Of a stretch of 40,030 nucleotides of DNA, positions 8,008-17,214 are shown one piece after another. Under the pieces are notes generated by a model. The model was given only the letters and a program-made list of their open reading frames with translations. It was not told where the DNA came from and ran no database searches. This DNA comes from Saprospirales bacterium (lineage in GTDB: Bacteria; Bacteroidota; Bacteroidia; Chitinophagales; Saprospiraceae), in contig PAAY01000033.1 in NCBI GenBank assembly GCA_002698985.1, forward strand, positions 1 through 40,030, in the 5' to 3' direction. The position numbers and the translations under genes were made by a program. Numbering within the stretch: the first letter of the stretch is position 1; each line of letters opens with the position of its first letter.

Positions 8008-9128
8008 GCTTGTGCCTGCGCTTTGGCCAGGCTCAGTACCACCTCTGCAATCTCCTCTGCGGCCCGGGGTTTTGCCAGCTTGGCGATGTTGGCCGCCAGC
8101 AGCTGCCTTTCGCTTTCATTGCCCAGCAAGTCAAAAACCGTGTTGAGCAATTCTTCCCTTGCCGCTGCATCCGACACCATTTTGGCGGCGTTTTTTTCCA
8201 CCAGCGCCAGCGCATTCTTGGTCTGGTGGTCTTCGGCAACGTTGGGCGAAGGCACCAGTACGGCCGGTTTGCCCACCAGGCAGAGCTCGGCAATCGACAG
8301 CGCTCCGGCCCTTCCGATGATGACATCTGCCGCAGCATAGGCCAGGTCCATCCGGTCGATGAAAGCCTGTGCTTTCACGTTGGGCAGTTTGGCGGTTTCG
8401 CTTTGCAATGCAGTTGCTTCGTAAAACCTGCCTGTCTGCCAGATCCATTGCACCTGGCTGTTCTTCCCGATCAAGCCTGCGCCTTCCATCATGGATTCAT
8501 TCAGGGTTCTGGCGCCCAGGCTGCCTCCGAAAATGAAGACGGTCTGCTTTTGGGGATCCAGGCCAAAATGGGCCAGGGCCTCTGCCCGCTTTTCTTTCAG
8601 TCCTTCGAAAAAAGCCGTGCGCACGGGGTTTCCGGTCAGCACCAGCTTTTCCTTCGGGAAAAAGCGCTCCATGCCATCGTAGGCTACGCAGATCTTTTTT
8701 GCCGAAGCAGCCAGCATTTTGTTGGTCACACCGGGAAAGGCGTTCTGCTCCTGCAAAACCGCCGGCACGCCCATACCTGCTGCTGCCCTCACGGCCGGGC
8801 CGCTGGCATAGCCACCCACACCCACGGCCACATCGGGCTGAAAGGCCTTTGCGATCTGCCTTGCCTTTATCATGCTGGCCATCAGCTTGAAAGGAAAGAG
8901 CAGGTTCTTCCATGTCAATTTTCGCTGGAAACCCACCACCGGCAATCCTTCTATCCGGTAGCCGGCCATTGGAACTTTTTCCATCTCCAGCTTTCCTTCG
9001 GCGCCCACGAAAAGAATCTCCGCTTGCGGCACCTGTTTTTTTATGGCATCGGCAATGGCGATGGCGGGATAAACATGCCCCCCCGTGCCACCACCGGCAA
9101 TCATCACTTTCAATTTCTGCGTCGTCAT
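8004..9128 (-). CDS. murG: UDP-GlcNAc transferase MurG (lipid I to lipid II)
   Basis: MurG is a GT28 peripheral membrane enzyme that transfers GlcNAc to lipid I on the cytoplasmic face and so completes lipid II. The protein has 374 residues from the ATG at 9128. The frame stays open upstream to 9605, but that extension is ftsW read in the wrong frame and has no family similarity. Motifs seen are GGGTGGHVYPA near the N-terminus, VGVGGYASGPAV, QEQNAFPGVTNK, the C-domain loop FGGSLGARTLNE, and the UDP-GlcNAc-binding segment GRAGALSIAELCLVGKPAVL. The start overlaps the ftsW stop by 4 bp (ATGA), the usual coupling in this cluster. Confidence 0.97.
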   Translation of the reverse strand: MTTQKLKVMIAGGGTGGHVYPAIAIADAIKKQVPQAEILFVGAEGKLEMEKVPMAGYRIEGLPVVGFQRKLTWKNLLFPFKLMASMIKARQIAKAFQPDVAVGVGGYASGPAVRAAAGMGVPAVLQEQNAFPGVTNKMLAASAKKICVAYDGMERFFPKEKLVLTGNPVRTAFFEGLKEKRAEALAHFGLDPQKQTVFIFGGSLGARTLNESMMEGAGLIGKNSQVQWIWQTGRFYEATALQSETAKLPNVKAQAFIDRMDLAYAAADVIIGRAGALSIAELCLVGKPAVLVPSPNVAEDHQTKNALALVEKNAAKMVSDAAAREELLNTVFDLLGNESERQLLAANIAKLAKPRAAEEIAEVVLSLAKAQAQA

Positions 9129-10360
9129 TCCGGTCCTGTTTGCAAGAGGTCGTCGTCCAAAGACACCCTCGTAGCTTGTGGTTCGGATGCTGGCGGAGTG
9201 GCTTTGACAGGCGCTTGTTTCACCTGGGCCGCCTGCTCCATGAAGCGGCTCACGCTCAGAATTATTCCGAAGAAAATACAACTGAACAGCACCGAGGTGC
9301 CTCCCCAGCTCACCATGGGCAGGGTGAGTCCACCCACCGGCACCAGGTGCACTGATACCGCCATGTTTGCCAGGGCCTGTATGACGATGTTCAGGCCCAG
9401 CCCCACGGCCACCATGGCCCCAAACGACTTTTCGCTGATGACCACCAGGCGGGTTATTCTGAAGAAAAGCAGGACGTAAAGTCCCAGCAGCAGAAATCCG
9501 CCGACCAGGCCCCACTCCTCGCAAATGACCGCATAGATGAAGTCGGCATAAGGGGTGGGCAGGTAGTTCTTCTGTATGCTGTTGCCCGGCCCTCTTCCAA
9601 ACCACTCGCCGTTGGCAATGGCGATCTTGGCCTGCTGGTTCTGGAAGGAACCCTCGTTCGGGTCCGCCAGAAATTCCGATATCCTCGTGGCCCAGGTATC
9701 CGCCCGCACAAACTCCGGGTAGAACTGGTGGATGACCAGCAACAGGGCAAACACAACCGCCCCGCCCAGCAACAGCAGAAAGAGGTATTTCATAGCAACC
9801 CGTCCAATGAACATCATCAGAAAACAGGTGGCAAATAATACCAGTCCTGTACTCAGGTCAGCGGGTGCAATGAGCCCGCAGATGATCAGGATGGGCAATA
9901 TGATGGGCACGAATGCCTTGTTGAAATCCTTGATGTAATCCTTGTGGCGGGTGATTTCCCGTGCCACCAGCAGGATCAGCGCCATCTTCGCAAAATCAGA
10001 GGCCTGGAAAGTGACATTCAGTAAGGGAACCCTGATCCAGCGGCGGGCATGGTTGATCTCCACACCGAAGGCCAGCGTGTATATCAGCAGCATGAAAGCT
10101 ACCAGCCACAGCCAGGGCGCCAGCTTCATGAAGCGGACATAAGGCGTGAGGTAGGCCAGGTAGGCCAGGAAGAGCCCGAATGCGAGGATGCCCACGTGCT
10201 TGATGAGGTAGGCCGTGGTGTCTCCGCCGCTGAGCTTGTAGGCAATGGTGCCCGTGCTGCTGTACACCGCTGCGATGGACGTCAGCGCCAGCAGGGTCAG
10301 GATCATCCAGATGACCTTGTCACCTCTCAACTCAGCGTATATGCGTGCTCCAAAACTCAC
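9125..10360 (-). CDS. ftsW: Divisome SEDS glycosyltransferase FtsW
   Basis: FtsW is a multi-pass inner-membrane SEDS protein that polymerises lipid II into septal glycan with its partner FtsI. The 411 residues contain about ten hydrophobic helices, starting at VIWMILTLLALTSIAAVYSS. Family signatures include RRWIRVPLLNVTFQASDFAK (loop after the early helices), PADLSTGLVLF, GRGPGNSIQKNYLPTPYADF and, near the end, LPMVSWGGTSVL. The C-terminal tail (from about 385) is polar and cytoplasmic. It overlaps murG by 4 bp and lies 14 bp after murD. FtsW rather than RodA is indicated by the dcw position. Confidence 0.95.
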   Translation of the reverse strand: MSFGARIYAELRGDKVIWMILTLLALTSIAAVYSSTGTIAYKLSGGDTTAYLIKHVGILAFGLFLAYLAYLTPYVRFMKLAPWLWLVAFMLLIYTLAFGVEINHARRWIRVPLLNVTFQASDFAKMALILLVAREITRHKDYIKDFNKAFVPIILPILIICGLIAPADLSTGLVLFATCFLMMFIGRVAMKYLFLLLLGGAVVFALLLVIHQFYPEFVRADTWATRISEFLADPNEGSFQNQQAKIAIANGEWFGRGPGNSIQKNYLPTPYADFIYAVICEEWGLVGGFLLLGLYVLLFFRITRLVVISEKSFGAMVAVGLGLNIVIQALANMAVSVHLVPVGGLTLPMVSWGGTSVLFSCIFFGIILSVSRFMEQAAQVKQAPVKATPPASEPQATRVSLDDDLLQTGPE

Positions 10361-10374
10361 TATCGCTTCCTTGT

Positions 10375-11709
10375 TTAGTTGCCGTTTCCGGCGGTTATGG
10401 TTTTTACCGCAGCCTTGAATTGATCGCCGCGGTCTGCGTAATTCTTGAACAGGTCAAAACTTGCACATGCAGGGCTCAGCAGAACCACATCCCCTTCCGT
10501 TGCCAGGGCTGCCGCTTTTCTGACGGCCTCTTCGGCGCTGCGGGCTTCGTCCACCGGTATCAGTTTACCGAAGGAAGCCTTCAGCTTTTCGTTGTCGATG
10601 CCGAGGCAGACCAGGGCTTTCACTTTCTGCCGCACCAGCGGCATCAGGGCGCTGTAGTCGTTGCCCTTGTCGGTGCCGCCGGCAATCCAGATCACCGGCC
10701 GGTCCATGCTTTCGAGGGCACGTTGCACGGCGTCCACATTGGTGGCCTTGCTGTCATCGATGAAGGCCACGCCGTTCACTTCTGCCACCCACTCCAGCCG
10801 GTGCGGGGCATTGACGAAGCTGTTCAGCCCTTGCTGGATGGCTTCGTCGCTGACGCCCATTTCTTTGGCGGCCAGTATGGCGCAGGTAGCGTTGAAGTGG
10901 TTGTGCGGCCCTTTCAGCGGGCTTTGCTGCATGTCAAAAATTGATTCTCCAACCCGGAGAACCTGTTTGTCATAATTCCGCAGGCTCACTTTGAGCAGGC
11001 GGGGTCCGTTTGCCGAAGGAAAAGCATTCTCTTCCAGCCACTCACGGATGTATGGATCGTCGGCATCGAGGATGAAAAGGTCCTCAGGCCGCTGATTCAT
11101 CGCTATTCTGAACTTGGACGCCACGTAGTTTTCCATGCGGTGGTCGTAGCGATCCAGGTGGTCGGGACTGATGTTGAGCAGGATGGCCACGCGGGGCCGG
11201 AAGCTTTTGATGCCGTCCAGTTGGAAGCTGCTCAGCTCCAGCACGTGGATGTCGGCAGGCGCTCCGGTTGCCAGGTTTCTGGCGAAGCTGGTGCCCACAT
11301 TGCCGCCCATGGCTGCGTTCAGCCCGGCGGTTTTGAGCAGGTGCCAGGTGAGCCGGGTGGTGGTGGTCTTGCCGTTGCTGCCGGTGATGCCGATGATGGT
11401 GGCATTGGTGAAGCGACTGGCAAATTCTATTTCGGAAATGACCTCCACGCCGTTTTCCCGAAGGCGAACAACAAAAGGTGCCGTGTCGGGAATACCGGGG
11501 CTTTTCACCACGGTTTTCACACCGGCGAAACGCTCCCAGCTGTGCGCTCCTTCCTCAAATTCAATCCCATGATTTTCAAGTTCCTGACGGAAAGGTTCTT
11601 TTACCTTTCCCATGTCCGAGACAAAAACTCCGAAGCCCTGTTTTTGGGCCAGCAATGCGGCCCCTACTCCACTCTCTCCTGCTCCGAGTATGCCTATGGT
11701 CTCAAGCAA
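10375..11709 (-). CDS. murD: UDP-MurNAc-L-Ala--D-glutamate ligase MurD
   Basis: MurD is a cytoplasmic Mur ligase that adds D-Glu to UDP-MurNAc-L-Ala at the expense of ATP. The 444 residues show an N-terminal nucleotide-binding fold (GILGAGESGVGAALLA), SPGIP, the P-loop GITGSNGKTTTTRL (about 107-120), LELSSFQLDG, SPDHLDRY, FIDDSKATN and the C-terminal LLSPACASFDLFKNYADRGD, which is characteristic of MurD. Length and motifs are normal. It is separated from mraY by only 4 bp and from ftsW by 14 bp, so the three are almost certainly co-transcribed. Confidence 0.97.
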   Translation of the reverse strand: MLETIGILGAGESGVGAALLAQKQGFGVFVSDMGKVKEPFRQELENHGIEFEEGAHSWERFAGVKTVVKSPGIPDTAPFVVRLRENGVEVISEIEFASRFTNATIIGITGSNGKTTTTRLTWHLLKTAGLNAAMGGNVGTSFARNLATGAPADIHVLELSSFQLDGIKSFRPRVAILLNISPDHLDRYDHRMENYVASKFRIAMNQRPEDLFILDADDPYIREWLEENAFPSANGPRLLKVSLRNYDKQVLRVGESIFDMQQSPLKGPHNHFNATCAILAAKEMGVSDEAIQQGLNSFVNAPHRLEWVAEVNGVAFIDDSKATNVDAVQRALESMDRPVIWIAGGTDKGNDYSALMPLVRQKVKALVCLGIDNEKLKASFGKLIPVDEARSAEEAVRKAAALATEGDVVLLSPACASFDLFKNYADRGDQFKAAVKTITAGNGN

Positions 11710-11713
11710 TTTG

Positions 11714-12967
11714 CTATCTGATTTTCAGTGTCAACAATGCCAGTGCGGCCAACAGAATACTGACGATCCAGAACCTGGCTACGATCTTCGGCTCCGGCAG
11801 GCCCAGCTTCTGAAAGTGGTGGTGCAGCGGCGACATGAGGAAGATTCTCCGCCCTTCGCCGTACTTCCTTTTGGTGTACTTGAAGTAACTCACTTGCAGC
11901 ATCACCGAAAGGGTTTCCGCCAGGAATACACCGCACAGAACGGGCAGCACCAGCTCTTTGCGCAGCATGATGGCCATGGCGGCAATGATTCCACCGAGGG
12001 TCAGGCTGCCGGTGTCGCCCATGAAAACCTGCGCCGGGTAGGCGTTGTACCACAGAAAACCGATGCAGGCCCCGAGGAAACAGGCGGCATACACCACCAT
12101 TTCACCGGTTCCGGGCAGGTAGGAGATGTTGAGGTAATTGGCCAGAATGACGTTGCCCGATACATAGGCAAAAATGGCCAGCACCACTCCCGAAATCCCG
12201 CTGACGCCCGTTGCAAGGCCGTCCAGTCCGTCTGTCAAATTAGCTGCGTTGGACACTGCCGTGATGACGAAAATGACCACCACCACAAAGAGTATCCAGG
12301 CATATTTCAATGCACCTTCTCTTCCGAAGGGCAGGAGCCGGGCATAGTCCAGCTCGTTATTTTTAACGAAGGGCACCGTAGTCACGAGGGCTTTGGTATC
12401 TGCCTCTTCCACGATGTCTCCGCTTGCCGTTTCAAATTCATAGACCTTCATGATCTTGTAGCCCATTTGCTGAGCTGTTTCCAGGTCTTGCCGTATGACC
12501 ACATCATCGCTCATCACCATCGAAAGGGCTACGATGAGGCCGCATCCGATCTGACCCACGATCTTGGACTTCCCACTCAGGCCTTTTTTGTTCTTCAGAA
12601 AGACCTTGATGTAGTCATCCACGAAGCCGATGATGGCCATCCAGGTGGTTACGAGCAGCAAAACGAGGATGTAGATGTTGTCCAGTTTTGCCACCAGCAG
12701 CACCGGGATCATGATGCCCATGATGATGATGACACCACCCATGGTCGGGGTACCCTTCTTTTCAAGTTGGCCTTGCAGGCCCAGGTCTCTGATCTCTTCG
12801 CCGATCTGCAACTTTTGCAGAAAGCGCACAATGCGTCCACCAAACATCAGGCTGATGATGAGCGAGAAGATCAATCCCATGCCGGCCCTGAAAGAAATAA
12901 AGTTCCAGAGGCCGGCACCGGGAATGTCATAATTCGCTTCAAGCCATTGAAAAAGCTGGTAAAGCAT
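11714..12967 (-). CDS. mraY: Phospho-MurNAc-pentapeptide transferase MraY
   Basis: MraY is an inner-membrane enzyme that transfers phospho-MurNAc-pentapeptide to undecaprenyl phosphate and forms lipid I. The 417 residues have about ten hydrophobic helices and the signature segments [46 protein letters not shown] and, near the C-terminus, [12 protein letters not shown]. These include the Asp-rich and His-rich motifs needed for Mg2+ and substrate binding. The protein is about 50 residues longer than the E. coli enzyme. The extra length is a charged loop at about 170-220 (residues such as [17 protein letters not shown]), which I recall as usual in Bacteroidota MraY. It follows murE after 185 bp, a gap with no recognisable gene. 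Confidence 0.97.
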   Translation of the reverse strand: MLYQLFQWLEANYDIPGAGLWNFISFRAGMGLIFSLIISLMFGGRIVRFLQKLQIGEEIRDLGLQGQLEKKGTPTMGGVIIIMGIMIPVLLVAKLDNIYILVLLLVTTWMAIIGFVDDYIKVFLKNKKGLSGKSKIVGQIGCGLIVALSMVMSDDVVIRQDLETAQQMGYKIMKVYEFETASGDIVEEADTKALVTTVPFVKNNELDYARLLPFGREGALKYAWILFVVVVIFVITAVSNAANLTDGLDGLATGVSGISGVVLAIFAYVSGNVILANYLNISYLPGTGEMVVYAACFLGACIGFLWYNAYPAQVFMGDTGSLTLGGIIAAMAIMLRKELVLPVLCGVFLAETLSVMLQVSYFKYTKRKYGEGRRIFLMSPLHHHFQKLGLPEPKIVARFWIVSILLAALALLTLKIR

Positions 12968-13152
12968 TGTGTTGTTTGTTCAAAGTGTGTTTATCGGGTT
13001 GAGAGGGATTATTCGCAACCTTCAGTTCTTCATTCAATCGGCAGTTAAAAGCAGCGGATTTGTCCCCCAATCCGCTACTCCACTGCCCTGCAGTCAGGAA
13101 AAGTGGCATAGCCACTGCAACCATAGATTCTCGAGGCCAGGTGTTTGTTTGA

Positions 13153-14625
13153 TCAAAATGTTTTGGATATGCCCAAGGCCTCAGTAAGTTCTCTCACATC
13201 GTCAAAAGGGGTCTTTACTCCTTTTATTTCCTGGTATTTTTCGTGGCCTTTGCCCGCCACCAGGATGATGTCTCCTTTGCCTGCCAGTGCCGCAGCCGTT
13301 TTGATCGCCTCTCGCCTGTTCACGATGGAGAGGACGGTTTTGGCAACGGGTGGCAATCCCGCTTTCATTTCTTCGATAATGGCCTCCGGTTCTTCGCTCC
13401 GCGGGTTGTCCGAAGTGAGGATGACGGTATCGCTGTAATTAGCGGCCACTTTGGCCATGAGGGGTCTTTTGCTGCGGTCTCTGTCGCCGCCTGCACCCAC
13501 TACGGTGATTACCTTGCTCTTGCCCCTGTTGAGCTGGTGGATGGTGCTGAGCACCTTTTCCAGCGCATCGGGGGTGTGGGCGTAATCCACGATTCCGAGC
13601 ACGCCCGTTTCCGGGTTTTTCACCGTCTCAAAGCGGCCTTCGGCACCTTTGAGGTTTGACAACACCGGCAGCACCTCCTCTTTCTGCTGTCCCAGCAACA
13701 TGGCCACGGCGTAGGCTGTCAGCAGGTTATAGGCATTGAAGGCTCCGATCAGGCGTGCGTGCAATTCCACGCCGTCCAGGTCCAGGTGCAAGCCCTCCAG
13801 GCTGTTGTCCAGGATGCGGGCTTTGAAATCAGCCGGGCGCCTGAGGGCCAGGGTTTTCACCGTGGCCCGGGTGTTTTGCACCATCACCTGCCCGTGTTTG
13901 TCGTCGATGTTGACGAGGGCAAAAGCAGTTTCCGGAAGGTCGTCAAAGAACTTCTTTTTGGCGGCTATGTAAGCCTTGAAGGTCTTGTGGTAATCCAGGT
14001 GCTCGTGGGTGATGTTGGTGAACACGCCGCCTGCGAAAGTCAGTCCGGCAATGCGCTGCTGCACCACTGCATGTGAGCTCACCTCCATGAATACATAGTC
14101 GCAGCCAGCCTCTACCATTTGGTGTATCAGTAAGTTAATGGACGCCGCATCGGGCGTGGTATGCGTAGCTGGTATCACTCGCTGCGCAACTCGGTTTTCG
14201 ACGGTAGAGATCAGGCCGGCTTTGTAGCCAAGGCCGGTGAAGAGTTGATGAAGCAGGGTTGCCGTGGTGGTTTTACCGTTCGTTCCGGTAATGCCCACCA
14301 GTCTGAGTTTTTCCGAAGGGAAATCATAAAAGGCGCTGGCCGCCAGGCCAAAAGCGCGGGCGCTGTCCTCCACGAGGATGAAGGTGACCCCCTCTGCATT
14401 TTTCATTTCCTTCGGCAAATGCTCACACAGCACAACGGTAGCTCCGTTCTCTATGGCTTTGTCAATGAACTTGTGTCCGTCGGTTTGTGTACCGCTGATG
14501 GCGGCGAACAAACTTCCGGGGCCGGCTTGCCGGCTGTCGAGCACCAGGGAGTTGATTTCCACATCTTCACTCCCCACGACTTCTGTCACTTCTATGTGCC
14601 CGAGTATATCTTTCAGTCGTTTCAA
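13153..14625 (-). CDS. murE: UDP-MurNAc-tripeptide synthetase MurE (meso-DAP type)
   Basis: MurE adds the third stem-peptide residue to UDP-MurNAc-L-Ala-D-Glu in the cytoplasm. The 490 residues contain LDSRQAGPGSLFAAISG in the N-domain, the P-loop GTNGKTTT (114-121), VFMEVSSHAV, FTNITHEHLDYH, DYAHTPDAL, and DNPR at 406-409 (SDNPRSEEP). The DNPR motif is the known determinant for meso-diaminopimelate, so the wall is predicted to be DAP-type; that is an inference from the motif. It begins 11 bp after ftsI. The 185 bp between its stop and mraY hold no identifiable feature. Confidence 0.97.
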   Translation of the reverse strand: MKRLKDILGHIEVTEVVGSEDVEINSLVLDSRQAGPGSLFAAISGTQTDGHKFIDKAIENGATVVLCEHLPKEMKNAEGVTFILVEDSARAFGLAASAFYDFPSEKLRLVGITGTNGKTTTATLLHQLFTGLGYKAGLISTVENRVAQRVIPATHTTPDAASINLLIHQMVEAGCDYVFMEVSSHAVVQQRIAGLTFAGGVFTNITHEHLDYHKTFKAYIAAKKKFFDDLPETAFALVNIDDKHGQVMVQNTRATVKTLALRRPADFKARILDNSLEGLHLDLDGVELHARLIGAFNAYNLLTAYAVAMLLGQQKEEVLPVLSNLKGAEGRFETVKNPETGVLGIVDYAHTPDALEKVLSTIHQLNRGKSKVITVVGAGGDRDRSKRPLMAKVAANYSDTVILTSDNPRSEEPEAIIEEMKAGLPPVAKTVLSIVNRREAIKTAAALAGKGDIILVAGKGHEKYQEIKGVKTPFDDVRELTEALGISKTF

Positions 14626-14636
14626 TGTTCAAGTTT

Positions 14637-16796
14637 TTACCCCAGCCGGATATAGACCGTCTGGCCATTGGCCCTGGTTCCGGGTCTTACCGACTGCTCT
14701 CTGACCTTGCCCACCTGGCCGTTGATGCGCACTTTGAGGCCGCTGTTCTCCAGCAGGAAGATGGCATCCCGGAGGCCCATTCCAACGACGTTGGGAACGA
14801 GGTTCTCTTTTACCGTCCTGCTGATCAGTTTCAGGCTGTCAGGTGGTGAGGCTTTCAGCACGCTCCACTCCCCTTTTGAAAGGTAGTGGTAGGGCATTTT
14901 CAGCTCCCGCACCACCCTTTTGAGGTCTTCATCCCAACCGGCGTCGTTGGTCGGCAGGGCTGAGGACGGCAGCGGTGTCGGGGGCTCTGCATTCACCACC
15001 GGATAGAGCTCCACTTTCGTCACCATCGCCTTGTCGGCAATCTCACGGAACACCGGCAGTGCCACCTGACCACCGTAGAAACCACCTTCTTTCGGTTTGC
15101 TCAGCAACACGATGCAGGAATAAACCGGGTCTTCGGCAGGAAAGTAACCGGCGAAAGATGCCTGGTAGCCTTTGATCTGTGTCTTGTTGTCGAGGCGCTG
15201 GTAACCCACCTGGGCCGTACCTGTTTTACCGGCGAATCGGTACCAGGATGAGCGCAATTTGTAAGCGGTGCCCCATTCGTTTTCGACGACACCTTCCAGC
15301 AACTGCTGCGCCTGCCTGATGGCCTCCTTGCTGGCTATCCTGCCTTTCACTTGCTTCACGGGGAAGCGGCGGATGGTTTCGCCGTAACGCTGAACTTCTT
15401 CAGCGAGGTAGGGCTTCACCCAGATGCCGTCATTTGCAACGGCATTGTAAAAGGAGAGCAACTGGAGTGGCGTGATGGTCAACTCATAACCAATTGACAT
15501 CCAGGGCAGAGTGGTACCACTCCAGTCGTCTTCGGTGCTATACGGTGTTTTGATGTACGGTTCCGGTTCACCCAGAATCTCGATTCCCGTAGGCCGGTCG
15601 AGGAAAAAATCTTTCAGTCTTGCGGTGTACTTGTCCGCCTTGTTGTTCTCGCCGTAGAAGTGTTGAACCAGCTTTGAAATACCCACGTTGGAGGACATCT
15701 CGAAAGCCTGTTTCACGGTTACGTTGTTGTGCGTGTGCTCATGGGCGTCCTGCAGTTCGGCGTCGAAATAAAGTGTGCGTCCCTGCTCGAGGTCGACACT
15801 GTCTTCCAGGTTGACATAGCCATCTTCAAGTAGGGCCAGCATACTGGCCAGCTTGAAAGTAGAGCCCGGTTCAGTGGCAGCACCAATGGCGTAGTTGTAG
15901 GTTTCCCAGAGCTGGCCGTCGCGGGTCCAGCCGAGGTTGGAAATGGCCCGGATGGCACCGGTTTTCACTTCCATCAAAACGGCCACGCCGTATTCGGCTT
16001 TGTGCTTCATCATGGCCTTGGCCAGGGCATTTTCCGTAATGTCCTGAAGGTTGACATCAATGGTCGTCAACAGGTCTTTACCGGGATCGGGCTGGATCTT
16101 TGAGAGGTTTTCCAGCGGAATCCAGGAACCACCACCCACTTTGTACATGAGCTGGGTACCCTCCTCGCCTTTCAGAACATCGTTGAAATACCCCTCGAGG
16201 CCTACCTTGATGGTATCGCCGCTGATATAACCGATGGTCCGATTGGCCAGCAGGCCGAACGGGCGTTCACGCTTGTATTTCTGTTCGATGATGAGACCAC
16301 CCTTGAACCGGCCCAGCCGGAAAAGCGGAAACTTCTCAATCATTTGCTTTTCGGCCAGGGTGGCGTTCCGGGCAATGGGCACAAAGCGTTTGCCCAGTTG
16401 CTTTTGCTGAAGCAGAAAATCACGCATTCCCCCTGGTGTGTATTCCGGATTCACGAAAGTGGCGATGCAATAAGCAAGGCTGTCTAGATTCCTGCTCCAC
16501 TCCACCGAATCGATGGCGCTGGAATTGGGATCAAAACTTATGTCAAAGAACGGCATCGAGGTGGCCAGCATACTTCCGTCTTCGGCGAGGATATTGCCCC
16601 TTTCGGCCTCAACCGGAACCTCTTTGATGTACAGTGCTTCACCCTTACTCCGCCATTTCTCACCCTCCAGCACTGATATTTTGAATGTGCGGGCAAAAAT
16701 GACAGCAGCCACCACGACGATGCCGACCAGCACCACGTAAACCCTGACTACCACCTCATTTTTTACATTAAAAGCCATTTCTTGCCCTGTTTCCAA
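14637..16796 (-). CDS. ftsI: Septal transpeptidase FtsI (PBP3) with a C-terminal PASTA domain
   Basis: FtsI is a class B penicillin-binding protein that cross-links septal peptidoglycan together with FtsW. The 719 residues comprise a transmembrane anchor (about 16-38, VVVRVYVVLVGIVVVAAVIF), a PBP dimerisation domain, and a transpeptidase domain with STFK (catalytic Ser312, Lys315), SSN (368-370) and KTG (524-526). A PASTA domain occupies the last ~65 residues (VPNVVGMGLRDAIFLLENSG). C-terminal PASTA domains on this protein are usual in Bacteroidota and absent from E. coli PBP3. A start seven codons in (MAFNVKNEV) is also possible. ftsL lies 34 bp upstream. Confidence 0.95.
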   Translation of the reverse strand: METGQEMAFNVKNEVVVRVYVVLVGIVVVAAVIFARTFKISVLEGEKWRSKGEALYIKEVPVEAERGNILAEDGSMLATSMPFFDISFDPNSSAIDSVEWSRNLDSLAYCIATFVNPEYTPGGMRDFLLQQKQLGKRFVPIARNATLAEKQMIEKFPLFRLGRFKGGLIIEQKYKRERPFGLLANRTIGYISGDTIKVGLEGYFNDVLKGEEGTQLMYKVGGGSWIPLENLSKIQPDPGKDLLTTIDVNLQDITENALAKAMMKHKAEYGVAVLMEVKTGAIRAISNLGWTRDGQLWETYNYAIGAATEPGSTFKLASMLALLEDGYVNLEDSVDLEQGRTLYFDAELQDAHEHTHNNVTVKQAFEMSSNVGISKLVQHFYGENNKADKYTARLKDFFLDRPTGIEILGEPEPYIKTPYSTEDDWSGTTLPWMSIGYELTITPLQLLSFYNAVANDGIWVKPYLAEEVQRYGETIRRFPVKQVKGRIASKEAIRQAQQLLEGVVENEWGTAYKLRSSWYRFAGKTGTAQVGYQRLDNKTQIKGYQASFAGYFPAEDPVYSCIVLLSKPKEGGFYGGQVALPVFREIADKAMVTKVELYPVVNAEPPTPLPSSALPTNDAGWDEDLKRVVRELKMPYHYLSKGEWSVLKASPPDSLKLISRTVKENLVPNVVGMGLRDAIFLLENSGLKVRINGQVGKVREQSVRPGTRANGQTVYIRLG

Positions 16797-16830
16797 AAGG
16801 CCCGAGGCCTATGGTTCTCATGTTTGTTGT

Positions 16831-17154
16831 TCAATCTTCCAATGCGACCCGCTTGACCCTGCCCGGAATTTTCCGAAGGCCGAGCCGCTTGACGTCATCG
16901 CCTACTTCCCGCAGGCGACTTTCGTACATGATCTCAGACTTGAGGGCATTGTATTGCCGCTTCAACTCCCTGACATCATTCTGAAGCACCTGTATTTTCC
17001 GAACTTGTTTTTCAGCAAAATGGGCATTGGCGATGTACACGACGGTGAGAAATCCGAGGAACAGCACATACGGTAAGTTCTTGAGCACAACAGATGCACT
17101 CATGCTGCCTATTGCCAAATAACTCCCAATAGATTTGTTTTTAGAACTTGCCAT
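16831..17154 (-). CDS. ftsL: FtsL-like cell division protein
   Basis: The protein has 107 residues: a polar N-terminus, one transmembrane helix (about 27-45, PYVLFLGFLTVVYIANAHFA) and a periplasmic coiled coil rich in K, R, E and L (KIQVLQNDVRELKRQYNALK). It ends in a basic region. This is the bitopic FtsL topology, in which the protein forms the FtsQLB subcomplex that activates FtsW/FtsI. FtsL sequences are poorly conserved; size, topology and position between rsmH and ftsI support the call. It is spaced 60 bp from rsmH and 34 bp from ftsI. Confidence 0.85.
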   Translation of the reverse strand: MASSKNKSIGSYLAIGSMSASVVLKNLPYVLFLGFLTVVYIANAHFAEKQVRKIQVLQNDVRELKRQYNALKSEIMYESRLREVGDDVKRLGLRKIPGRVKRVALED

Positions 17155-17214
17155 CGTACTTGCTTTGTATGCTCCGTAAAGACTCTTTCGCCGTCAGCAA
17201 AAGCGCCACTTGCT

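Noticed and set aside
8010-9479. 489-codon plus-strand open frame across murG and ftsW
   Set aside because: Antisense shadow of two well-supported genes; composition is Cys/His/Gln-rich without domain similarity.
9129-9605. 159-residue N-terminal extension of murG
   Set aside because: It lies wholly inside ftsW in another frame and has no MurG similarity; the ATG at 9128 gives the standard N-terminus and the 4-bp overlap.
11612-13048. 478-codon plus-strand open frame across mraY
   Set aside because: Antisense shadow of mraY; the His/Asp-rich product is an artefact of codon bias in the real gene.
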